Shown: positions 8,906 to 18,539, counted from the first letter of the stretch. The stretch: DNA of 64,000 nt from Paenibacillus sp. FSL R5-0766 (GCF_037971845.1 NZ_CP150227.1:1488001-1552000); one strand, 5' to 3'. Numbers and translations are program-made. The notes: generated by a model not told the origin, from the letters alone.

Positions 8906-9814
8906 ATGCAGCAGGAGCCGGTCGTCCGGATTCAGGGCGTCAGCAAAATCATATCCTCCCGATCATTGGTCAGCGACCTGACTCTGGATATTTCTCCGGG
9001 GCAGGTTTTTGGTTTTTTAGGACCTAATGGCGCGGGGAAAACAACAACGATTCGGATGATGGTTGGATTGATGTCCATCAGTAAAGGTGACATTTTCATC
9101 TCGGGACACAGTGTGAAGAATGAATTTGAACAGGCGGTAGCCCAGGTAGGAGCTATTGTGGAAAATCCGGAAATGTACAAGTTTCTGACCGGGTACCAGA
9201 ATCTCGTTCACTTTGCCCGCATGTCGCCGGGAGTTACGAAAGAACGTATTGCGGAAACGATTGAGCGTGTAGGGCTTACGGCTCGTATTCACGATAAGGT
9301 CAAAACCTATTCACTGGGTATGCGCCAGCGTCTGGGGGTCGCGCAAGCGATATTACATAAACCGAAGCTGCTTGTACTCGATGAGCCGACCAATGGTTTG
9401 GACCCACAGGGTATACGGGAACTGAGAGATTATTTGCGTCAGCTCACCCAAGAGGAAGGTATTACAGTCTTTGTATCCAGTCATTTATTGTCGGAGATGG
9501 AGCTGATGTGTGATACGGTGGCCATCATCCAGAATGGCAAGTTGATTGATGTAAGGAACCTTCGGGCTGAAGCCGGTTCGGATGCATTAATCGAAGTTGC
9601 TTTTGAGCTGAATGATGCTGACCGCGCTGCGGATCTGATTCAGGGTGCTGTCGTACAGGGCAATGTCCTGGTGATGCGGGTGTCTCGTGAGCAGATTCCG
9701 GATATCAATGCGAAGCTGGTTAGCGAAGGATTTCAGGTATACGGTATTCGTAACGTGACTCACACCCTGGAAGAACAATTCTTGCAAGTCACTGGGGGTG
9801 GAGGCATTGGGTAG
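8906..9814 (+). CDS. ABC transporter ATP-binding protein
   Basis: ATPase subunit of an ABC-2 type exporter. Walker A is GPNGAGKTTT (residues ~39-48), the signature is YSLGMRQRLG, Walker B is LLVLDEPTNGLDPQG, and the H-loop is SSHLLSEME. The ~80 residues after the ATPase core form the regulatory tail common in bacitracin- or lantibiotic-type exporters. The ATG follows GAAGGAGGGG. It overlaps its permease by 17 bases, so the two are a coupled pair. The substrate is unknown. Confidence 0.92.
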   Translation: MQQEPVVRIQGVSKIISSRSLVSDLTLDISPGQVFGFLGPNGAGKTTTIRMMVGLMSISKGDIFISGHSVKNEFEQAVAQVGAIVENPEMYKFLTGYQNLVHFARMSPGVTKERIAETIERVGLTARIHDKVKTYSLGMRQRLGVAQAILHKPKLLVLDEPTNGLDPQGIRELRDYLRQLTQEEGITVFVSSHLLSEMELMCDTVAIIQNGKLIDVRNLRAEAGSDALIEVAFELNDADRAADLIQGAVVQGNVLVMRVSREQIPDINAKLVSEGFQVYGIRNVTHTLEEQFLQVTGGGGIG

Positions 9815-10598
9815 TTTTGGTAATCTGATATTGAATGAGAATATGAAAATTTTCCGTCGTCCCCGTACCTGGATCATGTTATCGATTCTGGCGCTGATCT
9901 CGCTATTAATGCCAGTGTTACTGCGAGAAGGAATGGGGTCCAATGAAGTTTTGTACTGGGAAGCGGCTGTAACGACCATCCAGGTTACATTTTTCCTGAA
10001 CACGATCTTCTGTGTCGTGATTGCAGCGGAATCGGTCGCGGGCGAATTTACCTGGGGAACCATTAAGCTATTGCTGATCCGTCCATGGTCACGAAGCAAA
10101 GTTCTCGCTTCCAAATACCTGACTGTAGTTGGCTTCAGTATTGTCAGTACATTGCTGGTCATCGCGATGGCCATGCTGATGTCTTATATCCTTTTCTCCC
10201 ATGATGCTCCGGGAGGAAGCAGTAGTCCGGCTACGAATGCTCTGACGTTATGGGGATATTTGTACGTTGATCTGTTCATTACGCTTGCGATTGCCTTTAT
10301 GGTGTCCTCCGTATTTCGTTCAGGTGCACTTGCGATTGGATTATCCCTGTTCATTATGTTCTCACAGAGTATCTTCTCACTCATATTCAATCCGGTCCGT
10401 TATGAGTGGGCCAAGTATGTTCTATTCAACAACATGGATCTTAGCAAATACATGACCTCCGGGGCGGATTTTGCGCTGATGGGTGGCCCAAGTGCAGGAA
10501 TGACACTGGGTTTCTCCATTGCAGTTCTGGCGGTGTATTACGTTATTTTCATGGTGATTTCCTGGGTTGTATTCAGCAAAAGAGATGTGGCAGGCTAA
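9798..10598 (+). CDS. ABC-2 type transporter permease
   Basis: Membrane partner of the preceding ATPase. About six hydrophobic segments are visible in 266 residues, with the ABC-2 hallmark after the second segment: AAESVAGEFTWGTIKLLLIRPWSRSKVLASKY. The GTG at 9798 overlaps the ATPase gene; a TTG at 9807, closer to a GGTGGAGG ribosome site, is an equally possible start. The stop codon lies inside the terminator hairpin that ends the operon. Confidence 0.9.
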   Translation: MEALGSFGNLILNENMKIFRRPRTWIMLSILALISLLMPVLLREGMGSNEVLYWEAAVTTIQVTFFLNTIFCVVIAAESVAGEFTWGTIKLLLIRPWSRSKVLASKYLTVVGFSIVSTLLVIAMAMLMSYILFSHDAPGGSSSPATNALTLWGYLYVDLFITLAIAFMVSSVFRSGALAIGLSLFIMFSQSIFSLIFNPVRYEWAKYVLFNNMDLSKYMTSGADFALMGGPSAGMTLGFSIAVLAVYYVIFMVISWVVFSKRDVAG

Positions 10599-10616
10599 CG
10601 CCTGCTTCTTTTTTTT
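10590..10616 (+). terminator. Rho-independent terminator overlapping the permease stop
   Basis: GCAGGC and GCCTGC form a 6-bp stem around a TAAC loop containing the stop codon, followed by TT C and eight T residues. Confidence 0.85.
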
Positions 10617-10698
10617 GCTCCAATGTTTGTTTTGAAAGAAAAACGGGTATATTCAGCATCGCCTGTGGCATGACTGTCATTTAAGGGTACTTAGTATC

Positions 10699-11841
10699 AT
10701 GAGACTAGATATACATATGAACGCTCCAGTCAATTTGGCAGAGCAGCGCATGGAGGGATCACGTTTCTTGATAAATAACAAGTTCTACCGCATATGCACA
10801 GCGATTATTCTGCTGCTGCTCATCGTGTATCTGGGGGAAAAAGTGAACTTTATTTTCAGCCCCCTGACCTCACTGATTCACATCATCATCATTCCGCTGC
10901 TGATTGCTGGTTTCTTCTATTATCTGCTGCGCCCGCTCGTCGATTATATGGAAAGGCGTAAGATCAAACGCGCATTGTCAGTTCTGATTATTTATGTCGT
11001 AATTGCATTAATACTTGCAGGTTTTAGTGTGCTTGTATGGCCTTCCCTGCGTGAACAATTGATGAATTTCGTGGAGAATGCTCCAGCGTTGGTTACTTCA
11101 CTCAGCGATCAGTTGAATGCACTTGAAAAGAGCAATTTAGTATCCAGATACCTGCCTGATGATTCCAATCTATTCTCACGATTATCCGATGTTCTGAGCC
11201 AAGGGATCACTCAGGTAACTAATTATGTCTCCGGGTTATTCTCCGTGGTATCCAATCTGGTTATTATTCTGGCAACGTTCCCGATCATGTTGTATTACAT
11301 GCTCAAGGAAGGCAGCAAGTTTGGAACGAATCTGACCTTATTGTTGCCAAGACATTATCGGAAGGATGGGGAAGAAACCGTCCATGAGATCGATGAAGCA
11401 TTAAGCAACTATATTGTTGGCCGGGTTATTGTTAATGTAGCCTTGGGGATTCTGATGTACATCGGTTTTCTCATTTTAGGTTTGCCTTACGCATTGCTGC
11501 TGACGGTTGTATCCATTATTCTGAACTTCATCCCTTATGTGGGTGCTTTGCTGGCAGCTATTCCGGTTGTCATTGTTGCGTTTATCGAATCACCTTCGAT
11601 GGCGATCTGGTCACTGGTCATCATTGTAATCGCACAGCAAATTCAGGATAACCTGATCTCACCTTACGTCTATGGCAAACAGCTCGATATTCATCCACTG
11701 ACTACCGTTATCCTTTTGCTCGTGGGTGCTGACCTGGGAAATATCTTGGGTATGATCATCGTGATTCCCCTATATATGATTCTGAAAATTATAGTTCGCA
11801 AAATCCATTATCGGATTGTTGAAGATAAGACTGAAACTTAA
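10699..11841 (+). CDS. AI-2E family transporter
   Basis: A 380-residue membrane protein with the AI-2E exporter (UPF0118) layout: two N-terminal membrane segments, an extracytoplasmic helical region (residues ~115-175), then clustered C-terminal segments with the motifs GLPYALLL, FIPYVGALLAAIPVV, IQDNLISPYVYGKQLDIHPLTT and GADLGNILGMI. Members export small molecules, possibly autoinducer-2, or act as Na+/H+ antiporters; the substrate here is unknown. The ribosome site of the ATG at 10699 is weak, and downstream ATGs at 10717 and 10750 are alternatives. A terminator follows, so it appears to be a single-gene unit. Confidence 0.88.
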   Translation: MRLDIHMNAPVNLAEQRMEGSRFLINNKFYRICTAIILLLLIVYLGEKVNFIFSPLTSLIHIIIIPLLIAGFFYYLLRPLVDYMERRKIKRALSVLIIYVVIALILAGFSVLVWPSLREQLMNFVENAPALVTSLSDQLNALEKSNLVSRYLPDDSNLFSRLSDVLSQGITQVTNYVSGLFSVVSNLVIILATFPIMLYYMLKEGSKFGTNLTLLLPRHYRKDGEETVHEIDEALSNYIVGRVIVNVALGILMYIGFLILGLPYALLLTVVSIILNFIPYVGALLAAIPVVIVAFIESPSMAIWSLVIIVIAQQIQDNLISPYVYGKQLDIHPLTTVILLLVGADLGNILGMIIVIPLYMILKIIVRKIHYRIVEDKTET

Positions 11842-11921
11842 ATGGAGTTTGAAATACAACGCTGTCATGTGCCACTACTAATGTTTGTTATTGAATCACA
11901 TCGATAAGCTCATCAGGATAA

Positions 11922-11984
11922 GCCGCATATCAATGGTGAAGGGTCAGGTAAGTTTGCCCTCGCCATTGGTATGCGGCTTTTTTT
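11922..11984 (+). terminator. Rho-independent terminator
   Basis: GCCGCAT (11922-11928) pairs with ATGCGGC (11971-11977); the stem extends through ATCAATGG/CCATTGGT and is followed by seven T residues. Confidence 0.9.
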
Positions 11985-12011
11985 CATACATATTGCTCAC
12001 TCATGTTACAA

Positions 12012-12034
12012 CTGTTATACTTGATATATAACAG
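12012..12034 (+). promoter_or_regulatory. Inverted repeat, likely GntR operator
   Basis: CTGTTATA (12012-12019) and TATAACAG (12027-12034) form a perfect 8-bp inverted repeat with a 7-base spacer. It lies 22 bases before the GntR start and overlaps TATATA, a probable -10 box. This is the usual place for autoregulation by short YtrA-type GntR repressors. Confidence 0.6.
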
Positions 12035-12056
12035 ATAACAAAAAGAAGGTGAACCC

Positions 12057-12452
12057 TTGATTATTCAACTGGATATGCAATCCGAACTTCCCATCTATTC
12101 GCAACTTGTTTATCAAATTATTGAAGGTATTGCTAGTGGTGAGTTACAGCCAGGTGAGGCGTTACCTTCGGTTCGGAATTTGGCCGCAGATATCGGTGTT
12201 AACCTTCACACCGTCAATAAGGCTTATACACTACTCAAGCAAGATGGATACATTCTGGTTCATAGACAAAAGGGAGTTGTAGTGAACCCTGATGGAATGC
12301 CTGGTTTAACGGATGATTTTTTGAAAAAGCAACAAAGAGAATTAAGACCGATTATTGCCGAAGCGATCTGTCGCGGAATGACCAAAGAGGAACTATCTGC
12401 GGTGTTAGACCAAATGTATGATGATGTGAAGATGGGTCACAACAAAGAATAA
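12057..12452 (+). CDS. GntR family regulator, YtrA subfamily
   Basis: A short (131-residue) DNA-binding repressor. The winged helix covers residues ~8-75 with the GntR hallmark PIYSQLVYQIIEGIASGELQ, LPSVRNLAADIGVN and TVNKAYTLLKQDGYI; only a short C-terminal dimerisation tail follows, as in YtrA. The start is TTG after AGAAGGTG. The inverted repeat just upstream is its likely operator. It is followed 24 bases later by a DUF1648 membrane protein, a common pairing in Bacillales, which suggests that it controls that gene and the hydrolase beyond. Confidence 0.9.
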   Translation: MIIQLDMQSELPIYSQLVYQIIEGIASGELQPGEALPSVRNLAADIGVNLHTVNKAYTLLKQDGYILVHRQKGVVVNPDGMPGLTDDFLKKQQRELRPIIAEAICRGMTKEELSAVLDQMYDDVKMGHNKE

Positions 12453-12476
12453 TGGAATCAAGGGAGTGTGTTATGT

Positions 12477-13577
12477 ATGCAACTATTTAGTATATTACCT
12501 ATCATTTTAATCTTTGCCCCATTAGCCTTACTTCTATCCTTTGCACCATATCTGACAAGGGAAACAATTAGCTTTGGGGTTACGGTAAGTCAATATAATT
12601 ACTACACACCAATCTTACGTAAGCTAAGAAGTACGTTTGCGACAGTAAGTCTGATCGGAAACGGGATGATTATACTTGTCTGTCTGTATTTTCTCCGATC
12701 TGCTAATGAAGATTCTACCGCAATGATTACCGGTGTTAGTACAATGATATTTATTGTGTACTGGGCAGCACTACACATCTTATTCCATTTCAAGATGAAA
12801 AAGATAAAAGGAACACTTACAACTGTAGAAGCACCTCAAAGAGTTAAAATCGATACCACCTTCCGCCAAAATAAACTCACCTATTCCAACTATTGGTTTC
12901 TCGTTCATATGGCTATTATTGTAGCTATTGCGATCATTTCGATCCTGAATTATAAGGCACTCCCTAACGTCATTCCCATAAAGTATGATCTTCAGGGCCA
13001 TGTCACTTCCAGTGTACCTAAAACCTACCTCTCGGTACTGGCTATTAATCTTGTACAGCTAGGAATCATTGCACTTCTGATGTTGGTGAACTGGAGTATT
13101 AAATCAAGCAAACAACAGCTTACTACGTCTAATCCTGGCCAATTTGCTGCTGAGAATATTCAATTCCGCCGTAAATGGTCCCTATTTACGATTGTAACAG
13201 GCTTACTTCTTACCATTTTATTTGCCTTCATTCAGATCAATATGTTCGTCCCTAATCTGGTCTTGTTAACAGCTATTAGCTTCATCACTCCTGTGGTGAT
13301 CGTGTTAGGTGTTATATGGCTGTCTCTCACAGGCAGACAAGGCGGTGGGAAAATTCGTAATCAACAAGAGGATCACGAACGATCCAAGGAGCAGCCTGTG
13401 AATGACGATGATTATTGGAAGCTTGGGTTTATTTACTTCAATGCCAATGATCCTTCTTTAACCATAGAAAAGCGTTATGGAATAGGCTGGACGATTAACT
13501 TCGCTCGTCCACTATCTTGGGTCCTGTTGTTATTCATCATTGCCACTGTTGTTATAAGTATAGTTCTGAGCCAATAA
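12477..13577 (+). CDS. DUF1648 domain membrane protein
   Basis: About 366 residues with eight or so hydrophobic segments. The DUF1648 motif is visible around residue 160 (YKALPNVIPIKYDLQGHV). A C-terminal block (DDYWKLGFIYFNANDPSLTIEKRYGIGWTIN, split in two here: DDYWKLGFIYFNANDPS and KRYGIGWTINF) matches the second conserved region of this family. Function is unknown; related proteins sit with YtrA-type regulators and are induced by cell-envelope stress. The ATG at 12477 is better spaced from AGGGAG than the GTG at 12468. Confidence 0.8.
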   Translation: MQLFSILPIILIFAPLALLLSFAPYLTRETISFGVTVSQYNYYTPILRKLRSTFATVSLIGNGMIILVCLYFLRSANEDSTAMITGVSTMIFIVYWAALHILFHFKMKKIKGTLTTVEAPQRVKIDTTFRQNKLTYSNYWFLVHMAIIVAIAIISILNYKALPNVIPIKYDLQGHVTSSVPKTYLSVLAINLVQLGIIALLMLVNWSIKSSKQQLTTSNPGQFAAENIQFRRKWSLFTIVTGLLLTILFAFIQINMFVPNLVLLTAISFITPVVIVLGVIWLSLTGRQGGGKIRNQQEDHERSKEQPVNDDDYWKLGFIYFNANDPSLTIEKRYGIGWTINFARPLSWVLLLFIIATVVISIVLSQ

Positions 13578-13631
13578 ATGCTCATAGATCTATGCATATG
13601 ATAGATAAAATGATTAGGAGGAGTTATTACA

Positions 13632-15221
13632 ATGAACAATTGGAAAAAGCTATTACTTTCTCTTACTTTCGTAGGTCTCATCCTTCCGTTAACATCCATC
13701 TCAGAAGCTGCTGAAAAATCCGCTGGTAGTGAAAATCTTGTTCCTATTCGTGAGATTGCAGAAAAGAATGGGGCAGAGGTATCTTGGCAACAAAAGACAG
13801 GAGAAATCACAATACGAAAAAGTGAGCTTACAATTGTAGTTAAGGTAGGAGAGAAACAGGCGATGGTGGATGGGCAAGCCATATCCTTAAACAATCCTGT
13901 TCAGTTAACGAAAGGAGTTACCTATATGGATGGGACATTTCTTACCGAGACGCTGAAGGCAGCACCTGAGGATATATTCATTTCCCTTATTAGTGAGGGC
14001 GATGGCAAGGAGGCTGCCAAGTATGTTCATACCTCTGTGAGTGGAGTGTTGTCACCCACGTTGTTGAGTCAGCTGTGGGGAGCTTTAGAAGGACAAAATG
14101 GCAAAATTACAAGTGAAGCCATAGCTAAGCATGTAGAAAATAATACAGTGCATCGCAATGTTACCTATACGTTCAAAACAGAGCTGACTCGTTTAAATAT
14201 TACGGTCAGAATGAATCATAACGGACTTGTGGATGATTTGCATATTGCCGCCGCTACGCCAGATGTGTATCAAAAACCAAGCTACGACGACCCATCTGCC
14301 TATACAGAACAAGACATTACGGTTGGTCAGGGTGATTTAGCTTTGCCAGGGACATTAACTTTGCCCAAGGGAGAGGGACCTTTCCCGGTTGTCATTCTGG
14401 TACACGGATCTGGGCCTAGCAATCAAGATGTTGCCATTGGTGGTGCAAAGCCATTTCGCGATCTTGCGGTGGGTTTAGCTTCACAAGGAGTTGCTGTATT
14501 AAGATACGATAAGGTCACGTATGAGCATACCTATAAGGTGGCTTCACAGCCTAAATTCACATTAAAACAAGAGAGCGTAGATCAGGTAAACGATGCAGTG
14601 GGATTGCTTAAAAAGAATGCACATATTGATTCTACAGCGATTTTTGTAGCTGGACATAGTCAAGGCGGATTTGCAATGCCGTTAATCATTGCTGAGGATA
14701 AGCAACATGATATTGCAGGAAGTATTTTACTTGCTGCACCAAGTAGTAGCTTTGTGGATGTGCTTACCGAGCAGCAGGACGAATTGGTAGAGCGGATGAA
14801 GCAGCTTGGTTTAGACACGGATGTCATTCAAGGGCAAGCTGATTTTTATAAAAATGTGGCTGCGATGGTTAAAGATCCAAAATATTCTGTAGATCATCTT
14901 CCTGAGGCGTTTCCACTTCAACCTGCTTATTGGTGGTTTGAGCAGAGAGATTATGTGCCTGCGGAACTGGCTAAAACACAAAATACACCTATGTTTGTTA
15001 TACAAGGCGAAAACGATGTGCAAGTGTCTATGAATCAATTCCAAACCTGGAAATCGTCTCTTGAAGGTCATTCCAATGTAACGTACAATAGCTATCCAAA
15101 GGTAAATCATCTTTTATCCAGCTATGATGGGCTTTCAATCGGTCAAGAGTACGCTGAGCCATCTAATGTCTCCAAAGCCATTATCGATGATATTGCGAAG
15201 TGGGTATTAAAATCTAACTAA
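13632..15221 (+). CDS. Secreted alpha/beta hydrolase with stalk-like N-terminal domain
   Basis: A signal peptide (residues ~1-26, ending SEA) leads into a copper-amine-oxidase-N-like stalk domain (VPIREIAEKNGAEVSWQQKT ... MVDGQAISL), common in Paenibacillus surface proteins. A DUF3887-like spacer follows (residues ~115-205), then an alpha/beta hydrolase from about residue 220: HGSGPSNQD for the oxyanion hole, the nucleophile elbow GHSQGG, an acid in the GENDVQVS loop and a histidine in KVNHLL. Substrate is unknown; an esterase or acyl-peptidase role fits the fold. The ATG follows AGGAGGAG. It lies 54 bases after the DUF1648 gene and may share its regulation. Confidence 0.82.
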   Translation: MNNWKKLLLSLTFVGLILPLTSISEAAEKSAGSENLVPIREIAEKNGAEVSWQQKTGEITIRKSELTIVVKVGEKQAMVDGQAISLNNPVQLTKGVTYMDGTFLTETLKAAPEDIFISLISEGDGKEAAKYVHTSVSGVLSPTLLSQLWGALEGQNGKITSEAIAKHVENNTVHRNVTYTFKTELTRLNITVRMNHNGLVDDLHIAAATPDVYQKPSYDDPSAYTEQDITVGQGDLALPGTLTLPKGEGPFPVVILVHGSGPSNQDVAIGGAKPFRDLAVGLASQGVAVLRYDKVTYEHTYKVASQPKFTLKQESVDQVNDAVGLLKKNAHIDSTAIFVAGHSQGGFAMPLIIAEDKQHDIAGSILLAAPSSSFVDVLTEQQDELVERMKQLGLDTDVIQGQADFYKNVAAMVKDPKYSVDHLPEAFPLQPAYWWFEQRDYVPAELAKTQNTPMFVIQGENDVQVSMNQFQTWKSSLEGHSNVTYNSYPKVNHLLSSYDGLSIGQEYAEPSNVSKAIIDDIAKWVLKSN

Positions 15222-15290
15222 AAACGGGAGTTCCATTCTTGGTTGAATGATAAATTGGAGAAGTGACGGATGGGGCGAGATATATAAGAA

Positions 15291-15330
15291 GAGCACTTAC
15301 CGATATAGGCAAGTGCTCCTTTTCTTATTT
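15291..15330 (+). terminator. Terminator between convergent genes
   Basis: GAGCACTT (15291-15298) pairs with AAGTGCTC (15311-15318), followed by CTTTTCTTATTT. It separates the hydrolase from the convergent CNNM gene. The T tract is interrupted, so strength is uncertain. Confidence 0.6.
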
Positions 15331-15341
15331 ATAAATTTGCT

Positions 15342-16700
15342 TTATTTAGACCAATTGGACTCTTTCTCGTCTTCATCGGTATAATCAGACATGGTCAATG
15401 GTTCCTTGGGAACAACGGCCACTTTGTAGAACCGATTCTTGTCTTTTTCCAGCAAAACAAAGATTAGATTCTCGAACTCATATTCTTCCTGTTCGTTCAT
15501 CTCGGGACGATGGCTGTAGAGCCATCCACCAATGGTGTCCCACTCATCTGCATCCAGGCTGGACATAAACATGTCATTCACCTTCGATAAGGAAACCTTG
15601 CCATCCATAATGACATAGTTCTCATTGATGACTTGAATATCTTCCACTTCGTCTGCGTCGAACTCGTCGCGAATCTCACCAACAATCTGCTCAAGTACAT
15701 CCTCGATGGTTACAATTCCGGAAGTTCCGCCATATTCATCGACCAGCACGGCGATATGTACGCCATCCTTCTGCATTTTCTTGAGCAAGTCCTTCACAGG
15801 AGTTGTTTCGTGAACAGCCGATACGGGCTGGATCAGGGAGGATAGATCGACAGGTTCATCGTTTCCGTAAAGTTCCAGGAAGAATTGTTTCGTATTAATG
15901 ATACCGATGATATCGTCTTTACTCTCATTAACTACCGGAAAACGGGTATATTGTTCCTCACGAATGATCTCCAGGTTTTCCTCATTCGTTCTATTCACAT
16001 AAAGGCAGACCATATCGGTCCGGGGTACCATGATTTCTTTGGCTAACATCTCATCAAAGGCAAAGATCCGGCTTACATAACCGAACTCGGCTTGGTTAAT
16101 TTTACCACTTTCGAAGCTTTCATTAATAATGATCTGCAACTCTTCTTCGGAGTGTGCATCTTCATGCTCGGAAGCAGGTTTGATTCCGAACAGTTTCACC
16201 AGTTGGTTCGCTGAGCCGTTTAACAGCCAGATAAAAGGATACATAATTCGGTTAAACCAGATGATAGGTGTAGACGTCAGCAGTGCAACAGTCTCGGCTT
16301 TCCGGATTGCAATCGTTTTTGGAGCGAGTTCACCAACCACAACATGCAGATACGTGATGGAAGCAAACGCGATAACAAACGATAAGAATGAAGAAACCGC
16401 CTCAGGAATTTGCAAGCTTTCAAACACAGGGTGGAGAATCTTCTCTACCGTCGGTTCACCCAGCCAGCCCAGTCCCAGAGATGTGATCGTGATTCCAAGC
16501 TGGCAGGCAGACAAATATCCGTCCAGATTGGCAACGGCTTGTTTAACAGCCAGCGCACGCTTGTTTCCTTCTGCAATCATTTGGTCGATCCGGCTCGGCC
16601 GAACCCGCACTAGAGCGAATTCCACTGCAACAAAAAACGCCGAAAGTCCTATCAAAAAAGCAACCATTACTAAATTTAACGCATACCTCTCACTTTCCAT
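15342..16700 (-). CDS. CNNM/CorC (hemolysin C-like) transporter
   Basis: A 452-residue membrane protein probably acting in divalent cation (Mg2+) homeostasis. Order: CNNM membrane domain with three to four segments (residues ~1-190, including FFVAVEFALVRVRPSRIDQM and VVVGELAPKTIAIRKAE), two CBS domains (~205-330, with IMVPRTDMVCL and VLVDEYGGTSGIVTIEDVLEQIVGEI) and a C-terminal CorC_HlyC domain (~345-435). The start ATG follows AAAGGAGA at about 11 bases. The old name hemolysin is not evidence of toxin activity. Confidence 0.9.
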   Translation of the reverse strand: MESERYALNLVMVAFLIGLSAFFVAVEFALVRVRPSRIDQMIAEGNKRALAVKQAVANLDGYLSACQLGITITSLGLGWLGEPTVEKILHPVFESLQIPEAVSSFLSFVIAFASITYLHVVVGELAPKTIAIRKAETVALLTSTPIIWFNRIMYPFIWLLNGSANQLVKLFGIKPASEHEDAHSEEELQIIINESFESGKINQAEFGYVSRIFAFDEMLAKEIMVPRTDMVCLYVNRTNEENLEIIREEQYTRFPVVNESKDDIIGIINTKQFFLELYGNDEPVDLSSLIQPVSAVHETTPVKDLLKKMQKDGVHIAVLVDEYGGTSGIVTIEDVLEQIVGEIRDEFDADEVEDIQVINENYVIMDGKVSLSKVNDMFMSSLDADEWDTIGGWLYSHRPEMNEQEEYEFENLIFVLLEKDKNRFYKVAVVPKEPLTMSDYTDEDEKESNWSK

Positions 16701-17076
16701 TCACTGCTCTTCTCCTTTAGGTAATAAGTTTTTAACGATTATTATATCTAATTTTACGTAAGAAGACCACCTCCAGACAAAGAAATGAGGAAGAGTCTGG
16801 AAGGTGGAATGAGCAGATTGGCGTCACAATGCGAATCTGCTCCATGATTAAACTGATATGTAGAAGGTAACACAGTCAAAATATACAATGAACAAAGTAG
16901 AAATTTGAATTTCCAGAATCAAGTATTCCGTCTGATTATGTAAAGTTTTATCTAAGTAAACGTTACGAATAGGGGGTACAATGGGTATCTATGATTAGCT
17001 GATTACATAATCGTCAAAGCTGTGTAGGTGAGAGAAGGGCAAGGTCATGAAGCTTGTCACTTGAGGAGGAAGCCAA
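16701..17076. other. Divergent intergenic region with two hairpins
   Basis: This 376-bp gap separates the divergent CNNM and cardiolipin synthase genes. Two inverted repeats are visible: CCACCTCCAGAC with GTCTGGAAGGTGG (about 16767-16807), and GAGCAGATT (from about 16810) with AATCTGCTC (ending about 16842). Neither has a T tract on the plus strand, so they may be leader structures for the minus-strand gene. They do not match the Mg2+ M-box by eye. No gene is seen. Confidence 0.4.
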
Positions 17077-18516
17077 ATGTTCTGGCTGGTCATTATATTA
17101 CTCGTATTTATTTTCCAGGCAGCCACAATTCTATTGCTGGAATTTCGTAATCCGGCTAAAGCTGTGGCTTGGCTGTTTATTTTGTTCTGCGTGCCTTTGA
17201 TCGGTTTTGTAGTGTACTATTTCGTAGCTCAGGATTATAACAAACGAAAAAAACTTCGCAAGGGTGGATCGCGGATCTTCCGTGAAATGAAGGAAACGAT
17301 TTGGGAACAAGCCCACATCATTGGAGATGTTGAACATATGCCTGGCGATCGTTTCAGCCACCAGCATCGATTGTTTAACCTGTTATCCCATCTGTCGGAG
17401 AGCCCGATTACAGGTTGTAACAACAGTACGGTGCTCACAAATGGTGAAGAGGCATTTGCGGCAATGCTGAGCGAAATGGAAAAAGCAAAGCACCATCTGC
17501 ATGTGGAATTTTACATTTTCCGTGATGATGTGATCAGTACGAAGTTTCAGGATGTCATGATTCGCAAGGCACAGGAGGGTGTGAAGGTTCGGTTTATTTG
17601 TGACGGTCTCGGCAGCCACAAGATGAGCTGGAGTTTTATCCGCAAACTGCAGGATGCAGGTGTGGAGTTTCATTATTTTCTCCCGCCACTGATTGCCACA
17701 ATTGACCGAAGAGTCAACTACCGGAATCACCGTAAAATTGTTGTTGTGGATGGACAGGTTGGCTTCGTGGGTGGCATTAATGTAGGCGATGATTACCTTG
17801 GACGATATCCGGAGGTGGGTTTCTGGCGGGATACACATGTGCAGATTGAGGGAGATGCCGTATATTTCCTGCAAAGTACGTTCCTTAACGACTGGAAATT
17901 GGCTTCCGGTGAGCGAATTACCGAACCCCAGCTTGCGGAATTGTTTCCACCTCATATCTGTAGCGGGGAAGAACGAATTCAGATTCTGGCCAGTGGGCCG
18001 GATCAGGACTGGGATGCCATTCAGGAAATGTGTTTTGGAGCCATTTCGGTAGCCTGTGACCGGATTTACATTACCACACCTTATTTTATTCCTGATCCTG
18101 CCCTGTATGAGGCACTCAAAACAGCCGCTGTCAGTGGCGTTGATGTGAAAATTATCATTCCGTATCAATCCGATTCAAAGCTTGTTCATTTGGCATCCCT
18201 TTCTTATGTAGAGGAACTTCTGCGAGCAGGTGTTGAGTTTTACCAATATCGCAAAGGTTTTGTACATGCCAAAGTGATGATTGTGGATGAGTTGCTTGCA
18301 ACGGTAGGCACGGCCAATATGGATATGCGCAGTTTTTTTTGCAATTTTGAGTTAACGGCTGTCCTGTTCGAGTCCTCTCCGATTCGTCGTTTGATCACTG
18401 ACTTTGAACGTGATCTCGGGGAATGCAGTCAGATCAATGGGGAGGTATTTCAGAGGCGTTCACGACGGCAAAAAGGCGCAGAAATGCTTTCTCGGATGCT
18501 TTCTCCGCTTCTTTAG
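17077..18516 (+). CDS. cls: Cardiolipin synthase
   Basis: Joins two phosphatidylglycerols into cardiolipin and glycerol at the membrane. Two N-terminal membrane segments (residues ~1-50, with EFRNPAKAVAWLFILFCVP) precede two phospholipase D halves. The HKD motifs are NYRNHRKIVVVDG (residue ~212) and FVHAKVMIVDELLATVGTAN (~395). Length (479) and domain order are normal for Firmicute Cls. The ATG follows GAGGAGG. A terminator follows within 60 bases, so it is probably a single-gene unit. Confidence 0.93.
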   Translation: MFWLVIILLVFIFQAATILLLEFRNPAKAVAWLFILFCVPLIGFVVYYFVAQDYNKRKKLRKGGSRIFREMKETIWEQAHIIGDVEHMPGDRFSHQHRLFNLLSHLSESPITGCNNSTVLTNGEEAFAAMLSEMEKAKHHLHVEFYIFRDDVISTKFQDVMIRKAQEGVKVRFICDGLGSHKMSWSFIRKLQDAGVEFHYFLPPLIATIDRRVNYRNHRKIVVVDGQVGFVGGINVGDDYLGRYPEVGFWRDTHVQIEGDAVYFLQSTFLNDWKLASGERITEPQLAELFPPHICSGEERIQILASGPDQDWDAIQEMCFGAISVACDRIYITTPYFIPDPALYEALKTAAVSGVDVKIIIPYQSDSKLVHLASLSYVEELLRAGVEFYQYRKGFVHAKVMIVDELLATVGTANMDMRSFFCNFELTAVLFESSPIRRLITDFERDLGECSQINGEVFQRRSRRQKGAEMLSRMLSPLL

Positions 18517-18539
18517 CCGATTTAGGGCAGATTTCTGAA

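Noticed and set aside
16768..16842. Mg2+ M-box or yybP-ykoY riboswitch upstream of the CNNM gene
   Set aside because: The hairpins do not contain the conserved bases of either class that I can recognise.
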